DNA of 64,000 nucleotides, taken from positions 1 through 64,000 of the forward strand of contig JAKCPI010005501.1 in NCBI GenBank assembly GCA_023213315.1. Direction: 5' to 3'. Numbering within the stretch: position 1 is the first letter of the stretch; every line of letters begins with the position of its first letter. A program made the translations under genes and the position numbers. Below the pieces are notes generated by a model. The model made no database searches. It had not been told where the DNA came from and saw nothing but the letters and a program-made list of their open reading frames with translations. Positions 11,345 through 21,183 of the stretch are shown here, piece after piece. Origin of the DNA: Euborellia annulipes. Taxonomy: Eukaryota; Arthropoda; Insecta; Dermaptera; Anisolabididae.

Positions 11345-12325
11345 AAAGAACGTTTTTTTTGTTGACTGAGAATTTGAAGCTATTTCTGGGTATTTGGGTA
11401 GCGCTGATTCCAAAAATGAAATCAGTTTCTCCCCATCACGTCTAGTTTTAGAGCTATAGAAAAAAATAAAATTTTAATAGAAAATGCGCTCTAGAGCGGC
11501 TCTTATTTTGAATTACCTGGATTTTTTAAGGCGACACTCCTTAAAAATATGTAGAGAGTTATAATACATATAAATTTTAAGTTTCAGCCCAACTGAGGTC
11601 CGCAAACGGCTAAAAGTTTAGAAAAATCGAATTTTTTTTTTACTTTGGACACTCTTAACCCCTAATACAATTTTTCTGATCCCTGAATGAAATAAATTTT
11701 TCCGATATTCTATAGTTCCTCAGCATTCCAAAAATCATTCATTCTTGGAAATCAGTAAATAATTAACGAAATTATGAACAAAACAGTTTTCAGTCGGGTA
11801 AAAAACATAAGGCTGCCTATCTTTTAGGCGCTTAGCTTTTACGAATAAACATAACTATTTTTTTAACTATTTTGTTAATAATTTCGTTAATAATGCACAC
11901 ATTTTCACGAACGAATTCTTTTTGGAAAGCCAAAGAACTATAGAATATCGTAAAAATATGGTTTTTGCATTCAGGGATCAGAAAAATTGTATTATAGGTG
12001 TCCAAAGTAAAAAAAAAAAAAAAAATTCGATTTTTCTAAACTTTAAGCCGTTTGTGGCACATTTAAATGACATCTGATTGGGCTGAAACATAAAGACAGC
12101 CACTTTAATTCTTCAAACATTTTTATGTACTGTGTCGCCTTAAAAATATTCCAAGTAATTCAAAATAAGAGCCGCTTTAGAGCACATTTCCTATTAAAAT
12201 TTTATTTTCTCTATAGCTCTAAAATCTGACATGATGGGACAAAACTGATGACATTTTTGAATCAGAATCTAAATACCCAGGAATAGCTTCAAATACTCAT
12301 TCAACAAAATCACTGTTGCCCAGTG
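11345..12325. mobile_element. Foldback element with roughly 430-bp arms
   Basis: The two halves are imperfect reverse complements. CTATAGAAAAAAATAAAATTTT and GAGCGGCTCTTATTTTGAATT in the left arm reappear inverted on the right (about 12150-12225). AACGAAATTATGAACAAAA (11776) is mirrored near 11870. The centre is at about 11850. A shorter relative sits at 37733-38232. The terminal sequence GTTGCCCAGTG at the right could be a transposon end, but no clean TSD was found. Confidence 0.65.
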
Positions 12326-12410
12326 TTATTATTAATATTTTTTCCATTATTCGCCCCCCTAGGCACTTGTTTAATCCGCCTAGTGATAAATCCGGCCCTG
12401 GTCTTTGATT
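12326..12410. repeat. hAT-like terminus fragment
   Basis: The sequence reads out through GTGATAAATCCGGCCCTG at 12380-12397, whose complement CAGGGCCGGATTTATCAC is a typical hAT-like end. The partner end was not found, so this is a truncated copy. Confidence 0.45.
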
Positions 12411-13019
12411 TCTCTTATACCAAGTATAATCTGTCAATATGGGATATATCGCAGAAGTCTTGATCAATCCCTAGTTGACACGTTTTTGACGTGGGAGCGT
12501 AGATTCTAATTAAAAAAAAAAAGTTTTTTTTTTAAATTTTTTACTCTTTGAATTCATGAATATTCTAATTTAACGCTTTTTATTATTATTATTTCAGTAG
12601 ATCTAAACTTTTTTTTTTTTTAAGAAGTACTCAAATGGAAATATCAACACATACACATTTATTTTATTTTTTATTTCCCTCTCTCTCTCTAAATCATAAT
12701 TATATTATGTTAACAAAGTTAAACTTTAATTAAGTTGGCATGACTGCTTTCGTAAAGTTTTCATTTTCAACTTAAAACATGTCATATGAATAATTTTCAA
12801 GCCACTTGCTCTCTCTCTCTCTCTCTCTCTCTCTCATTGGAAGTAAATAAAATAAAATAAGTATATAAACTTTATGCTTATTTTATTAACTGACAAAACA
12901 ACAAAGTAGAAATTTTATCTCCTTGAAATCTCCACCTGCCACTTAACGTATTAATTATCGATTATTAAATTGAAGTTTAATGGCGATTGAAGTCAGGAAA
13001 TAACAAGATTTGTTTATTT
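12411..13019. other. AT-rich sequence with CT microsatellites
   Basis: Nothing coding is seen. TC/CT runs occur at about 12678-12692 and 12810-12836. Confidence 0.4.
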
Positions 13020-13261
13020 AATAGCCGCGACGCCCGCCTTCAGCGGGCTTCTCCCCCCTGGACCCCTCTCAGCTGCCTCGGGCACGCCTGCGGTGGGCCC
13101 TTGCCTTTTCTTCTTATTGTTAGTTATGAAAAGAAAATCATTATTATCCCATTCGGCTGGAAGGGGCAAATAAATAAAAAAAAAAATTATTATCCCATTC
13201 CAATTCAGTGCCTGCTTGAGGATTTGTTTACATTCATGGAATACACAAATGAAAAGAATAC

Positions 13262-13956
13262 ATATTTATTTATTAGTTTAGGGCATCCAGCACCACAGGC
13301 TTTTAATGCCTCATACATCTTTTTCTTTTTAATAACTTAATTATAATACAAAAACATTCTTAATTATTTCTTTCTTAAAAAAAAAAAAAAAACTTTCAGA
13401 TCGCAATTCTTTTCTTCTTATCTTCTTTTCATTCTTCTTTTCATCTTTTCTTTCTTCTTTTTTTTTTCTTACTTCCTTCCTTCCTCTTCTCTATTCATTT
13501 CTTCAAATATTCTTCCTTTTCTCTTTGTTCCTTTTTTTTTTTAATTTCATTGTATATATATATTAATTTTTTTAAGAAAGTTAAATAAATTTTTAACGAT
13601 TACTCGTTAGAATCCTTTTGACATTATCAGCTAAAGGATATTCATCCCTAGCCCCTTGATACATTGGACATTGAACAAGAATATGTTCAATGTTCAATAC
13701 GCATTGGCAGAAGTCATAAACTGGCATGTTTCCTCCTATGAAGAGATACGAATGTGTCAGCCTTGTATGATCTTGTTAAGATTACTTGCTCTTTTCTTGG
13801 TAAGTTGGCATAGCACCTTTGCTTCACAAGTCTAGGCCAAATTCCTTTAAGGTCTGTGTTGGTGACAGCATCCCATCTCTCGCTCCATACCCTTCTTAAT
13901 TCCTTTTTTATTATAAATTTGAGGTCTTGGTAGGGAATCAGTTTGAAATTGATGCG
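13262..13956 (-). mobile_element. 5'-truncated non-LTR retrotransposon insertion
   Basis: The insertion is flanked by an 11-bp near-identical direct repeat (AAGAATACATA, 13254 and 13957). Its minus strand ends with the remains of a LINE ORF2 (13600-13956) followed by an untranslated region (13270-13600) rich in pyrimidine runs, with a TAAATAAATA-like tail at the left border. This is the expected structure of a truncated LINE copy made by target-primed reverse transcription. Confidence 0.7.
13600..13956 (-). pseudogene. LINE ORF2 C-terminal remnant
   Basis: Translating the minus strand gives a stretch with WSERWDAV and GIWPRLVKQR, then in another frame HTRLTHSYLF, CQCVLNIEHIL and CPMYQGAR. 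The pattern HTRLTH...C..C......HIL..CP is the hallmark of the region after RNase H at the C-terminus of I/Jockey/R1-type non-LTR retrotransposon polyproteins. The two parts are in different frames, with the break near 13785-13795, so the copy is dead. The catalytic reverse-transcriptase and endonuclease domains are absent. Clade assignment is tentative. Confidence 0.8.
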
Positions 13957-14065
13957 AAGAATACATAAATATATCTTTATACATTTCCTAAGGGAGAAAT
14001 CGTAACTTTAAAAATTAATAACTCAAAAAGTTATAGGAAGTTGATGAAAATAATTTTCCCTGTTC

Positions 14066-14785
14066 TCCCAAGAAATTTTCCTTTATTTTTCCGCCTCTTT
14101 ATTTAATTTTTTTTTTTTTTTTCTAAATATCTCGCGGCACCCTTGGGTGCCGGGGCACACAGGTTGGGACCCACAGTTCTTCGACAGACATGCATTTGCA
14201 TCAAGATCCGGGCTCTAGTTATAATTTTTCCTCTTCTCGATGCAATGCATCCATTAAATGGCTGACTCCCCTTTTTGTTCATCTTTAGCGAAGAGATAAT
14301 GCATGCATATGTAAATTCTAAAGTTTCCATTACTCCCTCTCTACTTCCACTTAATCTTAATGGATTTCAAAGTACGAATTAAGATCCCTCCCCCCCACCC
14401 TCTCTCTTCTAATGCAATTTTATCTCATGCATTTTTTTTGTTTAATTATTATTATTTCTATACAATTCTAAAAGAAGAACTCTCAAGATTTATTTTCAAA
14501 GCCAAAGCCTTAATGAGTTGTTGTTGTTGTTTATAAAAACATATCACGAAGTACCACCACCACCAACCACTGAGTTTTTAATGGAATCAAGATGGACGAT
14601 TATAATTTTATTAAGAAATTGAACATTTTCTTTTTTTTTTTACTGAATAAAAGAAGAAAACCAGCAAGCCAACAAAGTTATAATAAAAACGTGGGCTGTT
14701 TAGTTAATGCAAGAGAGGGACATAAATTATTGTTGCTATTGTTTTAAATAATACAAGATTTAATTATGAATTTAATAAAAAAAAA
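14066..14785. other. Spacer with a hAT-like terminus fragment
   Basis: At 14125-14180 the sequence GGCACACAGGTTGGGACC then CACAG resembles, in complement, the common hAT end with CCCAACCTGTGTGCC. No partner end is seen. The rest is AT-rich with no gene. Confidence 0.4.
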
Positions 14786-15489
14786 TCTGGTGTGACTGGC
14801 GCACAGCACACAACTTTCTCTTACCTTCGGTAATCGAAAGTAGTGTTCTGTGCTTGTCACACCAGATTTTTGTGTCGAGATATATATAGTTCCCGATATG
14901 ACAGTACGGAACATATGAATTCAGATGTAAAATTTATAAGTATGGGAAAATATTTATATTTTGTTACCATGGCAACCATTTCTCCTATCTTCCCTATGAA
15001 ATACAAGAGTAAAGTGGTCTTCAGAAGATTTCAATCGCAAAATGAGAATATACATTTTAAAGAGCATCTAAAAAATAATTGATTTTTAAATTTAAAAAAA
15101 AATCGTTGGAGCAAATTTTGAGAAAATCGAAAAAAACTGAAAAAGTACATCAGTAAAGTACTAGTACTCTTTGGCCGATTTTGATTAAAAGCTTATTTTT
15201 CCGGTCCCGGGGGTGTTTAAGTTAAATATAGAATTTCAACCTCGTAGCTCAATTCCTTCATGCTTAAAATTGAACACACACACACACACACACACGAGAG
15301 AGACACACACACAGACACACACACAGACACACAGACAGACAGACCATGTGGCGAAAACCACTTTTTGGATTCAGGGGACCTCAAAACGTGAAGATCCATC
15401 AAAATCTCGACATCGAATTTTTGACATGAATCCAATACTTTCTCTCTATATATCCTATATTACATATATACATAGGTAAGAGAAAGTAA
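14786..15489 (+). mobile_element. DINE-1-like element, full copy
   Basis: Complete plus-strand copy with both hairpins. The microsatellite (15276-15345) is CA interrupted by GAGAGAGA and CAGACA units. The segment CTATGAAATACAAGAGTAAAGTGG is almost identical to the 6174 copy, indicating similar age. Confidence 0.86.
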
Positions 15490-16640
15490 AAAGACAACGA
15501 AGTTACAAAACTTACAATTACTCTCATTGTTATGAAATTTGGTCCATGGCTACTGGAGACAAACATCTCTCTCTTCCAAAAGATTTGGTCCAGGGGATGC
15601 TGGCTGCCAATAATTATTCAAAGGCCATTGAGAACCGATTCGCATTTATTATATTCTTAGAGCTATAAAAAGAAAGAAAAAAAATTATTTTTAATATTTT
15701 CAAACTTTCGCGCTTTACAGGGCAGAACATTTCAACCTCATCTTTTTTTTTTACTGCAAAGGGGAAAAGCTACATATACGACGGCTAAGCATTTCGGTTG
15801 CCTAATCTCAAGGTTCTTGAGCACAGCAAGGCACTTGTAGCGCCGACTGTACATCAAGTAGGTCAAAGGAAAATTGAAATCAATAAAATCAAATCTAATT
15901 TGGCAAAAATAAAAACGTCGCGACGTTTGATGTCTAAAAAGAATTAATCGTTTGAAAAATTAAAATAAAAAATGTATAAGAAAGTATAAGCCCGATAAAA
16001 ACGACGATTTCCTCAGTATCTGGACCAAATCTTTTAGAACTAATTGGCAATAATTGAGACGTTTATCTCGCTTGGAAGGGAAGTTATTTAAAAAAAAAAA
16101 AAAAAAAGATTTTTTCTCATCTATTGATCGATTTAGTTTTCTTTTTTTTTTTTTTTTTTCTTGGTTTGTTGACTTTTGGTGAGATTTCATCTTTTGAATG
16201 GAGGCTATTTAACCAAGATGATGAAATGAATGAACACAAAACGAGAGAGAGAGAGAGAGAGACGTCAAACTTATTGATGGCTGCTCGATGAAATTGGCTG
16301 TTTAACAAGTGGCAACTTAATCAGAGACAAAATTCCGTTTCTACCTTTTTTTTTTTTTTTTTTTTTGGAAATCCGTTTCATTAAATCCCGACAAGGGATG
16401 TAATTCTTCTTCTTTCTTTGCCTTAATCCCGCGGGCGGGCGTTTTGCGATCGGAAAGGAATAGAACAGGCCGGCCCGTCGCACGGTCTGACGAATGTTGA
16501 AAATATAGAAAGAAAGAGACTGGGCAGCTCTTGGTCGCCATCCACGTACCCACAAGATGTGGGCCCCTAAGCAACGACAAGGGATTGAAAATCTAGTGTG
16601 ACAAGCACAGCACACAACTTTCTCTTACAAAAAATAAAAA
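15490..16640. other. Unassigned sequence with inverted 16-mers
   Basis: AAAAGATTTGGTCCAG (15579-15594) recurs inverted at 16021-16036, so 15579-16036 may be an unclassified MITE. Long T/A runs occur at 15740, 16090, 16145 and 16350. The frames at 15960-16615 pass through these runs and look spurious. At 16590-16628 there is a solitary DINE-like 5' fragment (AATCTAGTGTGACAAGCACA). Confidence 0.4.
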
Positions 16641-16644
16641 AAAA

Positions 16645-17505
16645 TCTTTGTGTGGTTTTATGAAACCACAATGCAAGTGAAACTTTTTTTTCGGATCGTA
16701 GGCGTTTAACTGAAAATTTTCAGAAAATTATTCAATTAAGGGTATTAAAATCGCATTTTTTAATCTTAATTTAATAATTGGAAAATGGAAAAATCAATAG
16801 ACGCATGTTAAAAACTGAGAACAATATTTATTTTTCAATTGAAGATTTGAATTATTTTAAATTAGTTTAAAAATTATATTTTATCAATTTAAAAATTGTT
16901 AGCGAGGCGAATAGCTGAATCAATATGTAGTAGAAAATTAAAGGTCGAGCAGCTATGATAATTTCTTTATTTGAGAACCCACAGCGACGTTTCGGTCGAC
17001 TATGCGACCATCTTCATGGCTAGAGTTCAGTCAACAGAAAAACCTCTTAAGTTCTTTGACAGACATTTCATAAAATACATTACGATCTATCATATATAAT
17101 GCATTCAGCGCCAAAGTCAATATATGATATATGATATATATTGACTTTGGCGCTGAATGCATTATATATGATAGATCGTAATGTATTTTATGAAATGTCT
17201 GTCAAAGAACTTAAGAGGTTTTTCTGTTGACTGAACTCTAGCCATGAAGATGGTCGCATAGTCGACCGAAACGTCGCTGTGGGTTCTCAAATAAAGAAAT
17301 TATCATAGCTGCTCGACCTTTAATTTAAAAATTGAATAATTAAATCTCACAATTATTTTTTTATAATTCGTTTTATATATTCAATTTCAATTTTCCAATT
17401 TTTTATCGTCACGGCTTGTGACGTCATGGCTTGTATGGTCATGGCCTATAACGCGAAAAAAATTTGAGGGGATCAAATAAAAAGTCTCACTTTGAAAAAA
17501 AAAAA
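16645..17505 (+). mobile_element. Element B, copy 1, with palindromic insert
   Basis: It begins TTGTGTGGTTTTATGAAACC (a hairpin) and then AAGTGAAACTTTTTTTTCGG. It ends with TGACGTCATGGC-type repeats (17415-17450) and AGTCTCACTTTGAAAAA, which inversely complements the start (AAGTGAAACT). The second copy is at 17930-20735. Superfamily unknown. A perfect palindrome (16935-17326) is nested inside. Confidence 0.6.
16935..17326. repeat. Near-perfect 392-bp palindrome with hammerhead-like motifs
   Basis: The arms of about 180 bp are identical by eye, meeting in an AT-rich centre (TGATATATGATATAT, about 17124-17140). Each arm carries a hammerhead-like block: on the plus strand of the right arm ATGAAGA, GGTCG/CGACC stem, GAAACGTC (about 17245-17275). 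The outer flank AAATAAAGAAATTATCATAG recurs in the related palindromes at 60541-60790 and 63147-63350. I infer a Penelope-like inverted insertion, and near-identity of the arms argues for recent formation or arm-to-arm conversion. Confidence 0.75.
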
Positions 17506-17675
17506 CAGAATACACAAACATTAATACAAATAACCCTAATATAACTAAACGCATTACAAAGTTACTGATAGAAATAATAAACCCACAAATAAACACATTA
17601 CAAGAACATTAATATAAATAAACATCATACAAAAACACTGTTACAACTATTATACATATAACACTTTATAAAAAC
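17506..17675. other. AT-rich spacer with ACA-rich tract
   Basis: Repeated ATTACAAnnACA-like units at 17510-17665; no gene. Confidence 0.3.
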
Positions 17676-18140
17676 TAGGAACCGACCGAATATTCGGTTT
17701 CGGCCAGTTTCGGCCAAAAATCATGGTTTCGGCCGTAGTTTCGGTTTCGGCCAAAAAGTGGCCGAACCTTTCGGCCGGCCGAAACCAGAGTCTGAAAAAA
17801 TGGGATCAGACTCGCATGCAAAAAAAAAAAAAGGTCAAATAATTTGCACTTGAGGGAGAAAAAAAATTTAGTCTCCCTAAAAAAAAGGTAAAATGATTTT
17901 CACGGGAGGGAAAAAAATTCAAAAAAAAAATCATTGTGTGGTTTTATGAAACCACGATGCAAGTGAAACTTTTTTTTCGGATCGTAGGCGTTTAACTGAA
18001 AATTTTCAGAAAATTATTCGATTAAGAGTATTAAAATAGCGTTTTTATGATAATAGGAAATCAATAGACGCATGTTAAAAACTGAGAACAATATTTATTT
18101 GGTAATTGAATATAATACTGTTAATCTTGTATTCTAACAA

Positions 18141-18190
18141 TTAATCGTTCTGAGGAAGGTCGTAATTTGCGACCGAAACGTTAACAATTA
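18141..18190 (+). ncRNA. Hammerhead-ribozyme-like motif, perfect CUGAGGA core
   Basis: CTGAGGA (18150-18156) is followed by one extra A, the stem GGTCG/CGACC with loop TAATTTG, and GAAACGTT. The sequence after GTT (AACAATTAA) can pair with the sequence before the core (TTAATCGTT) at 8 of 9 positions, forming helix I of a type I hammerhead. Helix III would be the short ACGU palindrome. The extra A before helix II is non-canonical. Confidence 0.5.
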
Positions 18191-18418
18191 AATAGATTTT
18201 TTTACCCAATTCAAAGTCTACAGCCACTTCTCATCACTAATAAATTCACTATAAACATTTAATTAACTTACCAAGAGCCTTTTTTTCCTTTCCCTACAAG
18301 CACGAACTCTCTCGGCAATCTGTCTCTTGCGGCGTAAAATTTATTCATCGTCGGAAATTTCCGCACTATTCTTGTTCGTTTCCTCGTCGACCGGTTTATT
18401 TGACTCACTAGCTGTATT

Positions 18419-18593
18419 TTTTTTTTTTTTTAAAAACATTCACACTTTTTTCTCATTCACACTCACACTCCACACACATTCATACAGTCTTTTCGGCAAC
18501 TCAGGCCATATAAGACTTTTACGATATCCGTTATTAATAAATATACATATATGGGGTCCAGGCATTCTTATTTAAGCATTTGGTATCAATTGG
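18419..18593 (-). mobile_element. tRNA-SINE, head-truncated, 15-bp TSD
   Basis: Minus-strand copy with a poly(A) tail (T-run at 18417-18430), the GTGTGAGTGTGA-type tail and the CCATTTGGTATCC-like body. The tRNA head is missing. It is flanked by exact direct repeats CTCACTAGCTGTATT (18404-18418, 18594-18608), typical of LINE-dependent retrotransposition. Confidence 0.9.
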
Positions 18594-18961
18594 CTCACTA
18601 GCTGTATTGTTGTCCATCACGATCAAGTGAACAACAACATTTACATCAATACACGTGTACTATACTAATATTACTATTATATGTTTACTCACATATAAAT
18701 AATTTTCAAAAATGTAAATATAAAAGTTTCAATTTAAAAAATAAATCCAATTATATTAAGAAATATAATAAATCCAATTATATTAAGAAATATTTTTTGC
18801 ATAAATAAAACTTGAAAATATTTCTTAATTCAATATTTTAAAAATTACATTCTATCAATTTAAAAAATTTCTTTTTAAAATCTGAAATCTATTTGACTTG
18901 ACTTAACATATATTTCCTACAATTTAAAATATCTCACTATTATCAGGATTAGGTAGAGCAG

Positions 18962-20538
18962 GTATAAATTTTATTAAAATCGAGTGAAAGATAAATTTTA
19001 GTGGGGGACGTCCCCCCTGGTAGCGCCAATAGAACTTTCTGAGGTCTGGAATATCATTTTTCAATTAATTAGATCATAGAGAATGGTCATTTTAAATTTT
19101 ATTAAAATCGAGTGAAAGATAAATTTTAGTGGGGGGACGTCCCCCCAAAAGAACTTTCTGAAGTCTGGAATATCATTTTTCAATTAATTAGATCATAGAG
19201 AATGGTCATTTTAAATTTTATTAAAATCGAGTGAAAGATAAATTTTAGTGGGGGGACGTCCCCCCAAAAGAACTTTCTGAAGTCTGGAATATCATTTTTC
19301 AATTAATTAGATCATAGAGAATGGTCATTTTAAATTTTATTAAAATCGAGTGAAAGATAAATTTTAGTGGGGGGACGTCCCCCCAAAAGAACTTTCTGAA
19401 GTCTGGAATATCATTTTTCAATTAATTAGATCATAGAGAATGGTCATTTTAAATTTTATTAAAATCGAGTGAAAGATAAATTTTAGTGGGGGGACGTCCC
19501 CCCAAAAGAACTTTCTGAAGTCTGGAATATCATTTTTCAATTAATTAGATCATAGAGAATGGTCATTTTAAATTTTATTAAAATCGAGTGAAAGATAAAT
19601 TTTAGTGGGGGGACGTCCCCCCAAAAGAACTTTCTGAAGTCTGGAATATCATTTTTCAATTAATTAGATCATAGAGAATGGTCATTTTAAATTTTATTAA
19701 AATCGAGTGAAAGATAAATTTTAGTGGGGGGACGTCCCCCCAAAAGAACTTTCTGAAGTCTGGAATATCATTTTTCAATTAATTAGATCATAGAGAATGG
19801 TCATTTTAAATTTTATTAAAATCGAGTGAAAGATAAATTTTAGTGGGGGGACGTCCCCCCAAAAGAACTTTCTGAAGTCTGGAATATCATTTTTCAATTA
19901 ATTAGATCATAGAGAATGGTCATTTTAAATTTTATTAAAATCGAGTGAAAGATAAATTTTAGTGGGGGGGACGTCCCCCCAAAAGAACTTTCTGAAGTCT
20001 GGAATATCATTTTTCAATTAATTAGATCATAGAGAATGGTCATTTTAAATTTTATTAAAATCGAGTGAAAGATAAATTTTAGTGGGGGGACGTCCCCCAA
20101 AAGAACTTTCTGAAGTCTGGAATATCATTTTTCAATTAATTAGATCATAGAGAATGGTCATTTTAAATTTTATTAAAATCGAGTGAAAGATAAATTTTAG
20201 TGGGGGGGACGTCCCCCCAAAAGAACTTTCTGAAGTCTGGAATATCATTTTTCAATTAATTAGATCATAGAGAATGGTCATTTTAAATTTTATTAAAATC
20301 GAGTGAAAGATAAATTTTAGTGGGGGGGACGTCCCCCCAAAAGAACTTTCTGAAGTCTGGAATATCATTTTTCAATTAATTAGATCATAGAGAATGGTCA
20401 TTTTAAATTTTATTAAAATCGAGTGAAAGATAAATTTTAGTGGGGGGACGTCCCCCCAAAAGAACTTTCTGAAGTCTGGAATATCATTTTTCAATTAATT
20501 AGATCATAGAGAATGGTCATTTTAAATTTTATTAAAAT
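18962..20538 (+). repeat. Satellite array, period about 119 bp, about 13 units
   Basis: The landmark GAATGGTCATT recurs at 19081, 19200, 19319 and onward to 20511, with spacing of 119-120. Units are nearly identical and differ mainly by one base in the G or C run. Each holds the palindrome GGGGGGACGTCCCCCC. The first unit is diverged and carries an extra CTGGTAGCGCCAAT, as expected for an array edge. Degenerate relatives of the unit sit singly at 45255-45335 and 45729-45840. The uniform interior indicates recent amplification. Confidence 0.95.
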
Positions 20539-20930
20539 ATATTGTGATTAAATAAGTATAAATGCCGTAGCGTAGTAAAAAAAAACCTGGTGTGAGTCGC
20601 CATGACGTCACAATTAGTGACGTCATGGCTTGTAGCGTCATGGCTTTTTACGTCACCTCGTTACAAAACGACATGCTGATAGAAGAACCAAAAAATTCGT
20701 ACCGATATAATAAAAGTTTCACTTTAAAAAAAAAGGTAAAATGAAAAAATTTTTTTATAGGAAATACAAGTTTCGGTTTCGGTTTCGGCCGAAACTAAGG
20801 TTGAGGCCGAATATTCGGTTTCGGCTGAAAATCTTGTTTCGGTCGGACCCTAATAAAAACCTTCTATCCTTTTTATGAAGTTTAGTTTTCGCTTTTGGGG
20901 ATGCCCTTCGTATTCATTCATTCCTTTAGA

Positions 20931-21183
20931 TGGGCCTCGGGGCATGGGTAGAGGTGGTGACTCATACAAACGTCGGGGTTCGGACCCCAGGCAGTCGATG
21001 ATTTTATTTAAGCCAATTGGATACCAAATGGTTAAATAAAAATGCTGAATATAGTATATTTATTATAACGGATATCGTAAAAAGTCTTATATGGTGAGTT
21101 GCGAAAAGACTGTATGAAGTGTGTGTGAGTGTGAGGTGAATGAGAAAAAAAAGTGTGAATGTTTTAAAAAAAAAAAAAAAAAG
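20931..21183 (+). mobile_element. tRNA-derived SINE, full length, diverged
   Basis: The head is GGGCATGGGTAGAGGTGGT (A-box region) and GGGGTTCGGACCCC (B box, about 20975). The body ATTTAAGCCAATTGGATACC, the tail GTGTGTGAGTGTGAGG and an A-run of about 17 follow. The head differs from most copies (CATACAAACGTC in place of CGTATACCAAAAG), suggesting a different source tRNA or subfamily. Confidence 0.85.

Larger units (their letters stand above)
13020..14065 (+). repeat. GC-headed repeat interrupted by a LINE
   Basis: The head at 13022-13115 (AGCCGCGACGCCCGCC, CCTGGACCCCTC, CCTTGCCTTTTC) and the body (CAGTGCCTGCTTGAGGATTT at 13206; ACATTTCCTAAGGGAGAAATCG at 13980) match 32485-32940. The body is split at 13262-13956 by the LINE fragment, with a repeat of AAGAATACATA at each junction (13254 and 13957). 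The tail is lost. Confidence 0.65.
17930..20733 (+). mobile_element. Element B, copy 2, carrying a satellite array
   Basis: The start TTGTGTGGTTTTATGAAACC at 17934 and the end AAAAGTTTCACTTTAAAAAA (about 20714-20733) match copy 1 at 16645-17505. Subterminal TGACGTCA-type sites lie at 20602-20660. Comparison with the uninterrupted hAT at 26130 shows that B entered an A-run of the hAT. Contents in order: hammerhead-like motif (18141-18190), SINE (18419-18593), satellite (18962-20538). Confidence 0.6.
17676..20852. mobile_element. hAT element (3.2 kb) with nested cargo, TSD ATAAAAAC
   Basis: Exact 8-bp duplications ATAAAAAC flank it (17668-17675, 20853-20860). The left end TAGGAACCGACCGAATATTC and right end GGTCGGACCCTA match the two ends of the compact 381-bp relative at 26130-26510, which lies in the opposite orientation. 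The hAT sequence itself is only 17676 to about 17928 and about 20733-20852, rich in TTTCGGCC repeats. Everything between is inserted: element B, a hammerhead-like motif, a SINE and the satellite. No transposase. Confidence 0.9.

Noticed and set aside
13270..13600. Coding part of the LINE upstream of its tail
   Set aside because: Pyrimidine-rich and full of stops on both strands; it fits a 3' untranslated region.
18962..20538. Regular array considered as a CRISPR locus
   Set aside because: Whole units of about 119 bp are identical with no variable spacers, inside a eukaryotic hAT; it is a satellite.
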